Origin: Myotis daubentonii
Lineage: Eukaryota; Chordata; Mammalia; Chiroptera; Vespertilionidae
Length of the DNA: 64,000 nt
NCBI RefSeq assembly: GCF_963259705.1
Contig: NC_081846.1
Span: forward strand, 92,888,641-92,952,640
Reading direction: 5' to 3'
The translations under genes were made by a program, and so were the position numbers. Position 1 is the stretch's first letter, and each line of letters begins with the position of its first letter. Below the pieces are notes generated by a model, which saw only the letters and a list, made by a program, of their open reading frames with translations, was not told the origin of the DNA and made no database searches. Below are positions 46,881 through 58,304 of this stretch, piece by piece.

Positions 46881-47285
46881 TTAGAGGCCCAGTGCACAGA
46901 TTTGTGCACATTGAAAGGAAATTAATTAGAAGGTGGCTGGCAGGGTGGGACTGGGGGAGATGGGGCAGACATGCCCTGGAGCCAACCTCCAGTAGTCCCT
47001 CCCAGGCGGGCCCCATCTGGGGCAATTCTGGGGCTCAAAGGGCATCTGTGGAGTGAGCAGGTTCCCTCTGGAAAGTGGGGTCCCTCAGCCTGGCCTGTAG
47101 GGATTGGGCCTAAACCAGCAGTCCAACATCCCCCGAGGGGTCCCAGAGTGCGAGAGGGCACTCCGAAAAGTTTCTGTCGCTCAGCAGTTCCTGCATTGAG
47201 TGCCTGCCCCCTAGTGGTCAGCACACACCATACCTACCAGCTGGTCAGCTGGTCAGCCGATCACTTACCCTTTTATATATAAATA
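46881..47285 (-). mobile_element. Helitron, 5' end degenerate
   Basis: TTAGAGGCCCAGTGCACAGA with hairpin GTGCACAGATTTGTGCAC at the left. At the right it ends CTTACCCTTTTATATATAAA, a decayed 5' terminus. The ZZZ3 retrocopy starts within ten bases of this end. Confidence 0.8.
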
Positions 47286-47293
47286 TATATTTT

Positions 47294-50063
47294 GAAGAGC
47301 GGGAGGTGGGGACCCACCTGGAAGCGCCGCGGCCCCGCCGTCCAGCTTCCTGCGGTGGCGGCCACCTGAGCAAGTGGTGTGGTGGGGGTGGAGAGCGGCC
47401 ACGGCGGCGGCACCTCCCCGAGTGGCCCGCGGAGACCTGCTCCACGAGGAAGATATCAAGTTGTGCTAGTACAACCATATAAATAATTAATACCTGAAGT
47501 CTAAATGTAACATGGACATTAACAGTGATGACAGATAAATGCAGACGCTTGGGAATCATATACTAGGCGAAACACTTTCAAAAAGAAAGGAATTTAGGAG
47601 GTTCTAGTATTCTCCATGGCTGAAGCTGAGAGTCTGAAATCCTGATGCTTAAGCTCTATTCTAGATCATAGCTCCAACTCCTTCAGGATATAAGGAAAAG
47701 AGATAATATTTCCACAATGATAGATCTTTGGTTGTACAGGTTTCCCAATGAGTGGATCATGATGACCGTATTGTAGGGACTTGCCATAGTATGGCTGCTT
47801 CCCGATCTACTTGTGTTACAAGATCAACAGTGGGGTTAAACGGCTTGGATGAATCTTTTTGTGGTAGAACTTTAAGAAATCGTAGCATTGCTCACCCTGA
47901 AGAAATCTCTTCTCATTCTCAAGTATGATCAAGATCACCAAAGAAGAGACCAGAGCCTGTGCAAATTCAGAAGGGAAACAATAGTGGGAGAACTACTGAT
48001 TTAAAACAGCAAAGTACTCGAGAGTCATGGGTAAGCCCTAGGAAAAGAAGACTTTCTTCAGAAAAAGATAATATAGAAAGGCAGTCTGTAGAAAATTGTG
48101 AGAAAAGGCAAACGGAACCTGTTTCACCAGTTTTAAAAAGAATTAAGCGTTGTCTTAGAGCTGAAGCACCAAACAGTTCAGAAGAAGATTCACCTATAAA
48201 ATCAGACAAGGAGTCAGCAGAACAGAGAAGTACAGTAGTGGACAATGATGCAGATTTTCAAAGGACTAAACGAGCTTGTCGATGTCTTATACTGGATGAT
48301 TGTGAGAAAAGGGAAATTAAAAAGGTGAATGTCAGTGAGGAGGGGCCACTTAATTCTGCAGTAGTTGAAGAAATCACAGGCTATTTGGCTGTCAATGGTG
48401 TTGATGACAGTGGTTCAGCTGGTGTAAACTCTGATGACTGTCAGCCTGATGGGAACACTAAACAAAACAGCACTGGTTCCTACCCATTGCAGGAAAAATC
48501 AGTAGCTGAAAATGGGGATTCAGACACCCACACTTCAGTGTTTCTTGATAGTAGGAAGGAGGACAGTTATATAGACCATAACGTGCCTTGCACGAATTCA
48601 GAAGTGCAGGTCAAGTTGGAGGACCACAAAAGAGTAACTGCCTGCCTACCCGTGGAGCATGTTAATCAGCTGACGACTGAGCCAGCTACAGGCCCATTTC
48701 CTGAAATTCAGTCTTTAAGGGATTCTGAGGAGGAAGTAGATGTGGTGGGAGATAGCAGTGCCTCAAAAGAGCAGTGTAATGAAAGTACCAACAACGCCCT
48801 GGACACAAGACTTGAGAGTATGCCAGACTCCGGAGAACTGGAACCATCTTCTATTCTAGACGGTGTGTCAGCTCAAACGATGTCTTTATCAGAACCTCAA
48901 GAACATCGATATACTCTGAGAACTTCACCACGAAGGGCAGCCCCTACCAGAAGTAGTCCCACGAAAAACAGTTCTCCTTGCAGAGAAAATGGACAATTGG
49001 AGGAGAATAATCTGAGTCCCAATGAAACAAATGTAACTGTTAGTGATAATATAAGTGAGTCTCCCACAAATCCTGATGAAGTTTCTCAGAATGATAAAAG
49101 GATATGTTGTGACTCTGAAAATTATGGGAGTGAAGGACAAAGTAAGCCACCCTCGGAGGCAAGACTCAATAGTGGAAATTTGCCATCTGCCAAAGAGAGT
49201 GCCAGTCCGCACATTACAGAAGAGGAAGATGATGATCCTGATGTTTATTACTTTGAATCAGATCATGTGGCACTGAAACACAACAAAGAGTATGTGTAAA
49301 TATGGTAACCATGAATTCTGCTTTGTTTATTATTCCCCAAGTTTTCAGTATTCGTAAATGTCTATTCTTAGCATTTTTATTATAGCTAAAAACTAATGCT
49401 TTAGCTGAAGTTTTAAGTTTAACATAATTTTCTCATCTCATTAAAAAAAAAAATCTGCCAAAACAAGAAAGACTTTAAAACTCAACTTTTATTTTCTCAA
49501 TGGCAATATGGTTTTCTAGTTTTGGTATTTCAACATGTCTCAATTAGAAGTGACATGTAGAAACTTGGTTGATGATGTTTTTGTTTTTAATAGTTTTATG
49601 TCATTTGACTTAATTTATAAAATGGGAAAAGAATCTGCTCAATAATTGACATAGAGCATTTGAGATTGCTTTTTCCTAATTCTAAGTTATAAGGGGAGAC
49701 TGTATCTTAAAATAATATTAGTTCTTAACTTTTGTGATGAAGGTACTTTTTAAAATAAAGAATTCAGAGTCTAAATTTATCACAGTTGTCTTAAATTTCC
49801 TTTGAAGAATTGGAGCTAATAATCCTGAAAGGAACTATTAACAGTGTTTATCATAGATCAGCAATAGTAAAAGACATATATATGTTAATCATCTTTACTT
49901 TTACAGTGTAGGCTTTTGAATTAATATCACAATCAGATTATATAAGCTACGTAAAAATACTGATATGAGGAATCTTTGTAATGTTTTTTTGTTATGACAG
50001 TTGCCAGAGCATGGTATGTAACAGACCAAAGTATTAAATCTTGGTTGTGGAACATAAAAAAAA
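47294..50063 (+). pseudogene. ZZZ3: Partial ZZZ3 retrocopy, stop at codon 46
   Basis: ZZZ3 (ZZ-type zinc finger protein 3) is a histone-reading subunit of the ATAC acetyltransferase complex. A GC-rich start (47294-47440) runs without an intron into an AU-rich leader, then ATG at 47791 opening [20 protein letters not shown]. Codon 46 is TGA (47926-47928) where I recall Arg, a likely CpG decay. The same frame is then open from 47929 to a TAA at 49297, covering residues about 47-503, including [20 protein letters not shown] and [20 protein letters not shown]. Similarity stops after HNKEY; the Myb-like and ZZ domains of the 903-residue parent are missing. What follows (GTGTAAAT) looks like intron sequence. 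ATTAAA at 50033 lies 18 bases before an A8 run at 50056. No ATG lies early in the open part, so a protein is unlikely. Confidence 0.85.
50033..50038 (+). promoter_or_regulatory. Candidate polyadenylation signal ATTAAA
   Basis: ATTAAA followed 18 bases later by eight A's (50056-50063) would place the end of the retrotransposed transcript here. The A run also borders a reverse SINE, so its origin is ambiguous. An alternative A11 tract lies at 49442-49452 without a canonical signal upstream. Confidence 0.45.
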
Positions 50064-50274
50064 TTATATATATATATAGTTGATTTCAGAGAAGAAGAGA
50101 GAGGGAGCGAGACATAGAAACATCAATGTGAGAATCATTGGTTGGCTGCCTCCTTCATGCCCCCTACTGGGAACTGAGACCTCAACCAGGCCATGTGCCC
50201 TTGACCCCAATCAAACCCAGGACCCTTTAGTCCACAGGCTGAGGCTCTACCCACTGAGCCAAACTGGCTAGGGT
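50064..50274 (-). mobile_element. Ves SINE
   Basis: Reverse copy: TTGATTTCAGAGAAGAAGAG, TTGGCTGCCTCCTTCATGCC, GAGCCAAACTGGCTAGGGT. It is preceded by a short TA repeat (50064-50078). Confidence 0.88.
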
Positions 50275-50580
50275 CCTTTCTCTTTTTAACGCTTGTCTAT
50301 ATTGTTCTAAACCTTCTTATGACTTGTTTTTTACCTGCAGGAAAAATTGCATCTGCCTGAAAGGCAAAGCTAAGAAATATATCTGCTTTTAACTCACAAG
50401 AGTTTACTTTACATCAGGCTCAAGTTTTTCATTCCCTTAGAAGATTCAGAAGACATCAAAAGCTCCATAGATATGAAGAAAGAATTGACAGTGGTGAATG
50501 TAACAGGGAATAAAAACTTTATACTACTTTATGAAAGGGAATTAGAATAAATGGTACTAATAAACTGATAAAAGGAACTC
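50275..50580. other. Non-coding, unassigned
   Basis: Unique-looking AT-rich sequence. TTGTTTTTTACCTGCAG|GAAAAATTG (near 50324-50350) resembles a splice acceptor, but no exon can be supported. Confidence 0.4.
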
Positions 50581-50583
50581 ACA

Positions 50584-50986
50584 TGCTGACAGTTTCCTTA
50601 TAAGCATATTTCAGGCATTTAGCAGTTCCAGTTTCTGCTTGTACAAGATAGGGCCTTGACCATTACTTCAGTGGATGAGGATTGACCAACTGCAGGAATT
50701 TAGCTAGCAGTGAATGGTTCCAGTATGCCATTAAAGATCCATATCAGGACCAGCAAGGACACTGCCTGCATGTCCACAGCCTCTCCTCCTGATCTCTTTA
50801 TTTTTCTTTCCCTCTCCCTCCATGTAAAAACCCCTGCCTGCACTGAGATGCTGAGATGGGCATTGCAACAAAAGTTCTCAGGTTACCATTACTTGAATAA
50901 ACCTCTTTCCTTTTTCACCAGCATCTGTCCCACGAATTTGGCTTTCTTGGCACTAGGCAGCTGAACTTGGATTCTGGTTACATAAC
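50584..50986 (+). repeat. Possible solo LTR
   Basis: It begins TGCTGACAG and ends GGTTACA. It has a promoter-poor body, an AATAAA at about 50897 and CTCTTTCCTTTTTCACC downstream, resembling ERV1-type LTR 3' halves. I could not find a convincing target duplication. Confidence 0.35.
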
Positions 50987-51062
50987 TTTGTAGTGTAATT
51001 TGAAGTCAAAGAGTGTGATGCCTCTGGCTCTGATCTTTTTTCTCAGGAATGCTTTGGCTTTT

Positions 51063-51271
51063 TTTTAAAAAAAAATATATTTTATTGATTTTTTACAGAG
51101 TGGAAGGGAGAGGGATAGAGAGTTAGAAACATCAATGAGAGAGAAACATCGATCGGCTGCCTCCTGCACACTCCCTACTGGGTGCGTGCCCACAACCAAG
51201 GTACATGCCCTTGACCAGAATCGAACCTGAACCTTGAGTCTGCAGGCCAATGCTCTATCCACTGAGCCAAA
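51063..51271 (-). mobile_element. Ves SINE, 5'-truncated, with target duplication
   Basis: Reverse copy ending at ACTGAGCCAAA, lacking the last bases of the tRNA-like head. Flanks GGAATGCTTTGGCTTTT (51046) and GGAATTGCTTTGGCTTTT (51272) form the duplication with a one-base indel. Confidence 0.92.
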
Positions 51272-51375
51272 GGAATTGCTTTGGCTTTTCAGGATCTTTC
51301 ATGGTTCCATACATATTTAATAATTTTTTGGTTCTATTTCTTTCAAAAATACCATTTGGATTTTGATATGGAATT

Positions 51376-51377
<2 letters not shown>

Positions 51378-51437
<60 letters not shown>
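51378..51437. repeat. (TA)n microsatellite
   Basis: About 30 TA units inside the L1 fragment. Confidence 0.95.
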
Positions 51438-51439
<2 letters not shown>

Positions 51440-51954
51440 CCTTGGGTAATTTAGCCATTTTAACTATGCTGATTCTCTCGATCCATATCATGGAATGTCC
51501 TTTTATTTCTTTTTGTCTTCTTAAATTTCTTTCAATAATGTCTTGTAGTTTTCAGTGTAAGTTTATTCCTCAGTATATATAACTTCTTTTCCATTCCTGA
51601 CTTTGTTTATTTCAGTGTTTTATCTTTTTTTGAGTCAAGCCAAAGGATTGTCAATTTTATTTATCTTTTCAAAGTATCAGCTTTTTTGCATTATTTTTTT
51701 TCTATTGCCTATTTGTTCAATATTTTGTTTAATTCTTATTTTTTTAAACTTTCTTCTAATGATTTTGGGCTTCATTTCTTCTTCTTTTTCTAGTTTTTAA
51801 AATGTGAAATAGTAGATTATTTATATGAAAAATTTCTTATTTCTTTAGATAGGCCTGTAATGATAAAAACTTGCCTTTTAATACCACTTTTGCAGCATCC
51901 CTCAAATATTGGTATGGTGTATTATTAATCTCATTTGTCTCTATGTATCTTTTT

Positions 51955-52299
51955 TGCCAGTGTCCAGCCCTGGGGGTCCAAGGGTTCCCAAAGGTGTGGA
52001 CGGAGTCGGCGAAGAATGTTTTACATGGAGACAGTGTTCAGAAGTCTTTAGCTTCTCTGGGTCCATTGTGGTGACGCTCATAATGCCCTGGTACCAAAAT
52101 TGGCTGCACTGCTCCTTCTGGAAAGATACAAAACACAACCTCTTCCCCACATCATTACTAGATCTGGTAAAACTCTTGGCTGGTTTTTGTGTCCTGCGAT
52201 CAGGCTAAACCAGCAGAGGCTATTATACAAGAGTCCTGATGCCTTTTGGCTGCTGTACAACCTTCTGCATTGTAATTTTAAAAAATTTAACATATAACA
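51955..52299 (-). repeat. 3' LTR of the short ERV (345 bp)
   Basis: TGCCAGTGTCCAGC...CATATAACA on the plus strand. About 115 bases at the left match the other LTR; the remaining ~230 bases do not, and no AATAAA is seen on the minus strand. Confidence 0.7.
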
Positions 52300-53067
52300 T
52301 TCTTCTCCCCCTTTTTTGTTTTTATAGAAAAGGTTTATATTGATGGAATTCTGACCATATATAAACATACATACTCCTCTGTATTCATAACTTCCCACTT
52401 CAACCCAAAAAGCCGCAACTTCACATTTCTACCCTGAATTGGCTCCACCCCCGAGCCTCAGCACCTCAAAACAAAACCCCAATTTCGAGCCAAACTGTAA
52501 GTTTTTCCTTTTGTGTCAAGAGCTAACTTTGATATGTTAAAACTAAGTAAAATCCATTTACTCAATCCAAAACAAGCATTAAAAAGAAAAATCCCAAATG
52601 CTCTCTTGTATCCATTTGAAGAGTAGGATTGGCACTTTCCGCTATTACCTGAGTCCTGATCTATCACCCCAGAGAGAGCTTGCCAATCCTGCACTTTCCT
52701 GGAGTAGAAAGGCTGCAGTGAGTTAAGGATAAAGCTTCTCCCATGCCTCTACATTTACCTTTCCGGCACCTTTCCTTCCTCAGAAAAGCATGGACATACT
52801 TCTTATATAAAACATTCCATCTGACTGGGAGTAACCTTAACTCCTCTGCTAGCAAGCATGTGTTAAAAGATCAATACCGAGTCTTTTCCCTTTAAACTCA
52901 GTATGGCACATCTTCTCAATCTAAGTTCTGTACTATCTACCTTCTTACCCTACTTATCCTCTATAGGGGGGTCTGCAGTACCTTGGTGGAGTCCTATCTG
53001 TCCCGAGTGAGTGTGGGGGTTCTCAATGGGGGGGGCTTACCTAGGGGAATCCTGTTCAGGCACCAGA
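52300..53067 (-). other. Internal region of the short ERV
   Basis: No retroviral protein motif found on either strand. It is consistent with a heavily deleted or non-autonomous internal region. Confidence 0.6.
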
Positions 53068-53509
53068 TGCTGGGGTCCAGCACCGGCTGGCCAGGGGTTC
53101 CTAAAGGTGTGGACGGAGTCGGCGAAGAATGTTTTACACGGAGACAGCATTCAGACCTCTCTAGCTCTCTTTAGTCTCCATGGATCTTTCTGTGCCTGGC
53201 TGAGGCCACAGAGAAAGATCCGGAGGCAAACTGAGCCTTTATTTTATCGTCAGAGGTAAACAAGGTAGTGGTTGCCAAAGTTACACTGTTCTTGTGAGTT
53301 TCACTTGTTTTTGTTCTTGTGAGTTTCACTTGTTTTTGTTCTTGTTCTGCTGCACTTCCCTCAGCCCATTAGCTTCCCAGGTAAGATCTAGGGAGCATCA
53401 TAAGGTCAAGCCTAATTATGCTTGAGAGGACTGTGCCCTCTAAGCTGGGACTTGTTTGTGACTTTGCCAACAGGTCAGTCTGAGATTTAACCCATAGCCG
53501 CTCCCCACA
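53068..53509 (-). repeat. 5' LTR of the short ERV (442 bp)
   Basis: TGCTGGGGTCCAGCACCGG...CTCCCCACA on the plus strand, with AATAAA on the minus strand near 53245. It contains a tandem duplication (CTTGTGAGTTTCACTTGTTT) at about 53292-53335. Confidence 0.75.
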
Positions 53510-54290
53510 CTTTTTATTACTGTTTTTGTTTCTTTTTTGACACAATCATTATTTAGTAGCATGTTTAATCTCCACATATTTGTGTTTTTTTCAGCTTTTT
53601 TAAAAAAATGTATATTTTTTTTTATTTTTTACAGAGAGGAAGGGAGAGGGATAGAGAGCCAAAAACATCGATGAGAGAGAAACATTGATCAGCTGCCTCC
53701 TGCACACCCCATACTGGGGATGTGCTCGCAACCAAGGTACATGCCCTTGACCAGAATCAAACCTGGAACCCTTCAGTCCCCAAGCTGACGCTCTATCCAC
53801 TGAGCCAAACCGGTTAGGGCTCAGCTTTCTTTTTGTCATTGATTTCCAATTTCAAAGCATTGTTGTTGGATAATATGCTTGGGTATGATTTCAATTTTCT
53901 GAGGCTAGTTTGGTGTCCAACATATGGTCTATCCTTGAGAATCTTCTATGCACACCAGAGGAGAACATATATTCTGGTTTTTTAGCAAGAAAAGGTCTAC
54001 AGATATCAATTATGTCTATTTTTTTCAAATGTGTCATTTAATGTCGGTATTTTCTTATGGACTTCCTATTTGAATGATCAACCCAATGCTGTAAATGGGG
54101 TATTTAGGTGCCCTAATATAATTGTGTCTTTGTCAGTTTCTCCCTTTGTTTTGATAGTAGTTTATATATTTTGGTGCTCCCCTGGTTTGGTGCATAGGTA
54201 TTAATGTGTTATGTTTTCTTGATTTATTGGCCCCTTTGTCATTATAAAATATCCATCTTTGCTTTTGTTAAAAAAAATAGGGATGGTAAT
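53510..54290 (-). mobile_element. L1 ORF2 fragment (antisense), part 2
   Basis: Continuation of the L1 interrupted at 51954 (TTTGACACAATCATTATTTAG, AGCATTGTTGTTGGATAATA, ATATGGTCTATCCTTGAGAA). It is disrupted by stops and contains a SINE. Confidence 0.75.
53606..53820 (-). mobile_element. Ves SINE
   Basis: Reverse copy from TTTTACAGAGAGGAAGGGAG to GAGCCAAACCGGTTAGGGC. Flanks TCAGCTTTTTT and TCAGCTTTCTTTTT suggest the duplication. Confidence 0.92.
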
Positions 54291-54860
54291 TGCAGTAAGA
54301 AAACTTTTAATTTCTGCCATAAATCTCATACTATTAACCTATTACTTAAAAAATAATACTACAAGGTTTTTTGTTTTTTTTTTAAATTGGGGCAAGGGCA
54401 GTGAGACCTTTAGTAGAGCTAGACAAAAGAGGGAGAAGCCGGAAGATCTGCAGGTGTTTTCCAAACACGAAAGAGAGAAGTGCCAGGATCATGATTGTAT
54501 TTGACCGAGAGAGTTAAATTTTTGGCACAGGTTAAGCTGTGCATGCATCACTCTTAGATGCCTTGGAACTGGCTCCTGTAAGTAACCAGTACTCAGGGGC
54601 AAAGGAGCATATGACATAGACAGGATGCACTTTGGTGGAGGGTTGGGGGGGGGGGGGTCCAGTACAGAGTTGTTCCAGGTCAAAGGATGAGGTAATGAAA
54701 AGGAGACTTGAGTCTTCTTTCCCAGGACTTCCTGGGGCTGCAGACATTATACTTCCCACTAATTTCTACAAAGCCAATATATGTGATAAAGTAACTATGT
54801 TATGATTCCATACTGCTTCTATGTTGCTGTAGCTCTCATTCCCTTCCAGAAACCTTAGGG
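54291..54860. other. Non-coding, nothing recognised
   Basis: No supportable gene. A G11 tract lies at about 54647-54657. Confidence 0.5.
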
Positions 54861-55072
54861 CAGTGGTAGGCAAACTCATTAGTCAACAGAGCCTAATATC
54901 AACAGTACAACAATTGAAATTTCTTTTGAGAGCCAACTTTTTTAAACTTAAATTATATAGGTAGGTACATTGTTATTAACTTAATTAGGGTACTCCAAAG
55001 GCTTAGGAGGAGCCACACTCAAGGGACCAAAGAGCCGTATGTGGCTCGCAAGCCACAGTTTGCCGACCACGG
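54861..55072 (+). mobile_element. hAT element, second family
   Basis: 212 bases with ends CAGTGGTAGGCAAACT and AGTTTGCCGACCACGG and flanks CCTTAGGG/CCCTAGGG (one mismatch), an 8-bp duplication. The terminus resembles the nhAT family at 28131 but the interior differs (GCCGTATGTGGCTCGCAAGC). Confidence 0.85.
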
Positions 55073-57289
55073 CCCTAGGGGAAATAGGGTAGGTAAATCT
55101 TAACTCATTCCCCACCTTCACACTTGTTTTTGCCAGATACTGGCATTTGTTAACTGATCAACAAGTATTTGTTGAATTAGTGGATGAATGGGTCAATAAA
55201 TGAAGGTTTCTTTGAGAAATATGGCACAGCCAGGGGTTACCTCCTCAACTGCATTTAAATGCTATCAAAAAGGATTACTTCTCCCTAGCTTGGCTATGCT
55301 TACTAAGATATTGAGTCCATATTGAGGGTAAGGCTCATGCAGGCTTTCTGTCTTTTAAAATCAATATGGCCTGTCCACATTTGAAAACTAAATTCTCCCT
55401 GGGGAAAATGAAAACTTAAAGTAAGTAGGCTACCTCTTGAAATACATAAATATATAGGTATACACATACCTGTCAGGGCATGTACATTCTTAGATGCAAA
55501 CAGCCCTGGTGCTGCCTGGGTGTAGGAGGTGATCACTATGGCATAATTAGAAGGCCCCGGCATGCGTCCAGCTCAAAAGCACTTGTCTCTCCAACCAGCT
55601 GCAAATCTGAAATGTCTCTATCATATCTGTCCTCTACAGTTAATAGCACTCCCAGAAAACCATGCTGAAATCTAAGCACATGTGTAAGATGGCAATATCA
55701 GTCCAACAAGGGGTGAGTGTGTTATGAGTGAAAGGGGGTCTCATTGGCATGAAAGCCTTGGATCCACCATTGACTGGCTGAGTGATCTCATAAAAGTGGC
55801 TTAATTTCATGAGGCTTCATTTTTGAAGTGTTCAATATAGAGTAAAATTCCAAGTTAATAGGATTATTATAAGCACAATAGAATACTGTAAACTGTAATC
55901 AACATGTAAAGATAGTCTTGTTAAATGTAGTTCCCATTAACCTTGTAGGCTAGTTGGGTTACACAATAAGCTAGCAGACAACAGAGTCATGAGATAAAAG
56001 AACAGAAACCAAGAAAATTTTATTGACAGAGATACTGGGAGAAAGAGCCCGGAAAATTAAATAATCAAGACACATTGCTCATTTTCCTCACTCACTGACC
56101 TTATACTCAAACAAAAACCTGCCTCACCCCTGCAATGATCGGGCTGTTGCTGGCTCTCCAGACTGTTATGTCTGTTTAACTCACTACAATCCACACTATT
56201 GCTTTCAAATTGTCAAAACACAATTAACATTTTAAAAAATGAAATATAATTGATGCCAGGAAAGAAAATATTGAAGCATGTTATAAGTAGGAAGGTAAAT
56301 GCTATTTTATGAATATTTTGGCCTTTGTTCCAGTTGAATCTGTGTGTGTACAGTTAGGTAGTGGATCACAATGTAAAATATATTTCTTACTACTCACTGA
56401 ATTTGACCTGCTTAAAAGCCACTGCCATATGCTGTAAACATGGCAAAAATACTTTTAGCTCTTAGATAAGCAATCCTGCTTCATATCTTGTGCCTGGAAA
56501 GATGCCTTTCCCTTCAGTGGAATATCCACCCTGGTCCATATGGGGTCTTTCCTCAAATACTCTGCCAAAGTTCAGTCACCTGATCTGGGATTCCAAGCCT
56601 CCACTCAAGCATTCCCTTTTTCTTCTCCTGGGACAAAAACTGTACTCTGTACATATCTTGATTTTATCTCATTGAATAGAGAGTCCATCAATTGTATAAT
56701 ATTTTATTTACAATTAATTGAACACTGCTTGTCTGCCTACTAAATTCTTTGTCTCTTAAAGGCAAAATTCTATATGCCTCTCATCTCTTTAATTTAAGAA
56801 CATGTGTTGTAGGTACTTTTGAAATGTTTGCTGAACCAACATATAACAGATAAGCTAGAAAATAGCAAAATCACCTTTCCTGTTACAAAGTGCTTCCTAA
56901 ACTATCAAGCAGCTCTTAGAAGTGGGATTTTTTTGTCATCAGACAAAATGGGACACAAAGAACCTGCTGAGATGAACACGCATGCCAGCAGTCACATGCC
57001 ACTGATGAGACTCTGGGGTTGTTCATGAATGCTTATCTTCAGAAGTCAGACATCAGATTGAAATGGAAACACCTTTAAATCTCAAATAAAAACGCAGAGA
57101 CTTAAAAAGATAGAAAGTCAACCAAGCCGATATCCTTGACTCACAATGGCAGTGAAGGCTGTCCTTCCAAAGGTAACAGCGTGTGTTCTATGAGACATGA
57201 AACACTTCAAATAAAATCATATTATAATAAAGTTCTTCCTTTGATTTTTTAAAATTTAACATCAAAAAAGTAAAGGGCTTGGTGGGTGG
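55073..57289. other. Non-coding, mostly unique
   Basis: AT-rich sequence without supportable genes. A MIR/L2-like phrase occurs near 55145-55205. Short frames at 55303-55668, 56490-56743 and 56819-57028 carry no recognisable domain. Confidence 0.5.
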
Positions 57290-57375
57290 CAGGAGGCAGC
57301 AGATCGATGTTTTTCTCTCACTGCTGTTTCTATCTCTCTATCCCTCTCCTTCCTCTCTTTCTAAAGCAATACAAA
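57290..57375 (+). mobile_element. Ves SINE, 5'-truncated
   Basis: Only the 3' half is present: AGGAGGCAGCAGATCGATGT, CTCTATCCCTCTCCTTCCTC. The tRNA-like head is missing. Confidence 0.8.
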
Positions 57376-58267
57376 ACATGTTTGTTTGTTTTAAAGAAAG
57401 AGTAAAGGAATGTATTGTTCAGCACCCTGAGTCCCTGGGGAGACTCAGGCCCCTGCATTCTACCGACATGGCCACAGGGAACACCATACAGAGGAGTAAA
57501 GTCAGGCTGCCGTTTCCATATCTGAAGGGGCATGTGGGCTGGCTCCCCTGGGGAGAGTGTCTGCCACGCTGGGCACATCCTTGGAATAAGATGCAACAGG
57601 GTGACGGAATGAACCACAGCCATCACAGCCTGCCCTCGTTTCATCACAGGGACATTTCACTCAACTGGCCCGTATTCGCCCCAGACGTCCCCTGTTATTA
57701 GCACAAAAGTAGAATAATTAAAATCAGGGGTCAGCACCTGCTTGGCTCAGCTCTCCCCAAACTTGAATCAGCACTCAAATTTTCTGAAAGAACTTCTTAA
57801 AATGCACATTTCTAATTCAATACACTTGGGATTCTGCATTTCTCAGAAGCTTCCAAGTGGCTCTGGTACTTATGGTCCCTTGAGCCTGATTTAAATCTCC
57901 ATGGGCTCATTGTTTCCTACACAGGAAATACAAAGAACCCAGGAGTAAGGGTTAAGCACATGACTGGACTCTGTTTAGATAGGCACTGTCATCAATAAGC
58001 CTCTTTGAAACTAAAAATAACACCAAAGCGTCACTTTTGGGAAGAGGGAAGGAGTTAGACACAAATCCAGATCCTGCTGTGTGACAGCCACTGTGCATGG
58101 TGCTGTCCATCTAACGGAACACCGAGACTCAGATATCAACCTTCCCAGCGTCGTCTGGGCAACAAATGGCCGTTGTATGTTTGGAGGATTTACAGTCAGT
58201 TCTCTCTGACCTGTATATTTTTAGGTTCTCCATGATTTCTGCTTCTCTGAATATTAGTTAATAATAC
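57376..58267. other. Non-coding, nothing recognised
   Basis: Frames of 140 (+) and 105 (-) codons overlap at 57279-57701 but begin inside the SINE and show no domain. Confidence 0.5.
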
Positions 58268-58304
58268 TTTCAATTCAATTCAATTCAATTCAATTCAATT
58301 CAAC
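58268..58304. repeat. (AATTC)n microsatellite
   Basis: Seven to eight perfect five-base units. Confidence 0.95.

Larger units (their letters stand above)
50987..51954 (-). mobile_element. L1 ORF2 fragment (antisense), part 1
   Basis: Reversed ORF2 (AGTGTGATGCCTCTGGCTCT, CTTGGGTAATTTAGCCATTT) with stops. It is interrupted by a SINE and a TA microsatellite, then by an ERV at 51955; it resumes at 53510. Confidence 0.8.
51955..53509 (-). mobile_element. Short ERV with mismatched LTRs
   Basis: The element lies inside the L1 fragment with CTTTTT on both sides (51949 and 53510), a possible 6-bp target duplication. Minus orientation follows from the polypurine tract (CAAAAAAGGGGGAGAA) at 52300-52317 and a primer-binding site at 53048-53065 (TGGTGCCTGAACAGG). 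The internal region is only about 770 bases and has no Gag, Pol or Env frame. The two LTRs share their U5-like end (GTGGACGGAGTCGGCGAAGA in both) but not the rest. Confidence 0.75.

Noticed and set aside
47959..49299. 446-codon frame as a functional protein starting at 47959
   Set aside because: The start codon there is GTG, not ATG; the true ZZZ3 start is at 47791 and is followed by a stop at 47926. Treated as a pseudogene.
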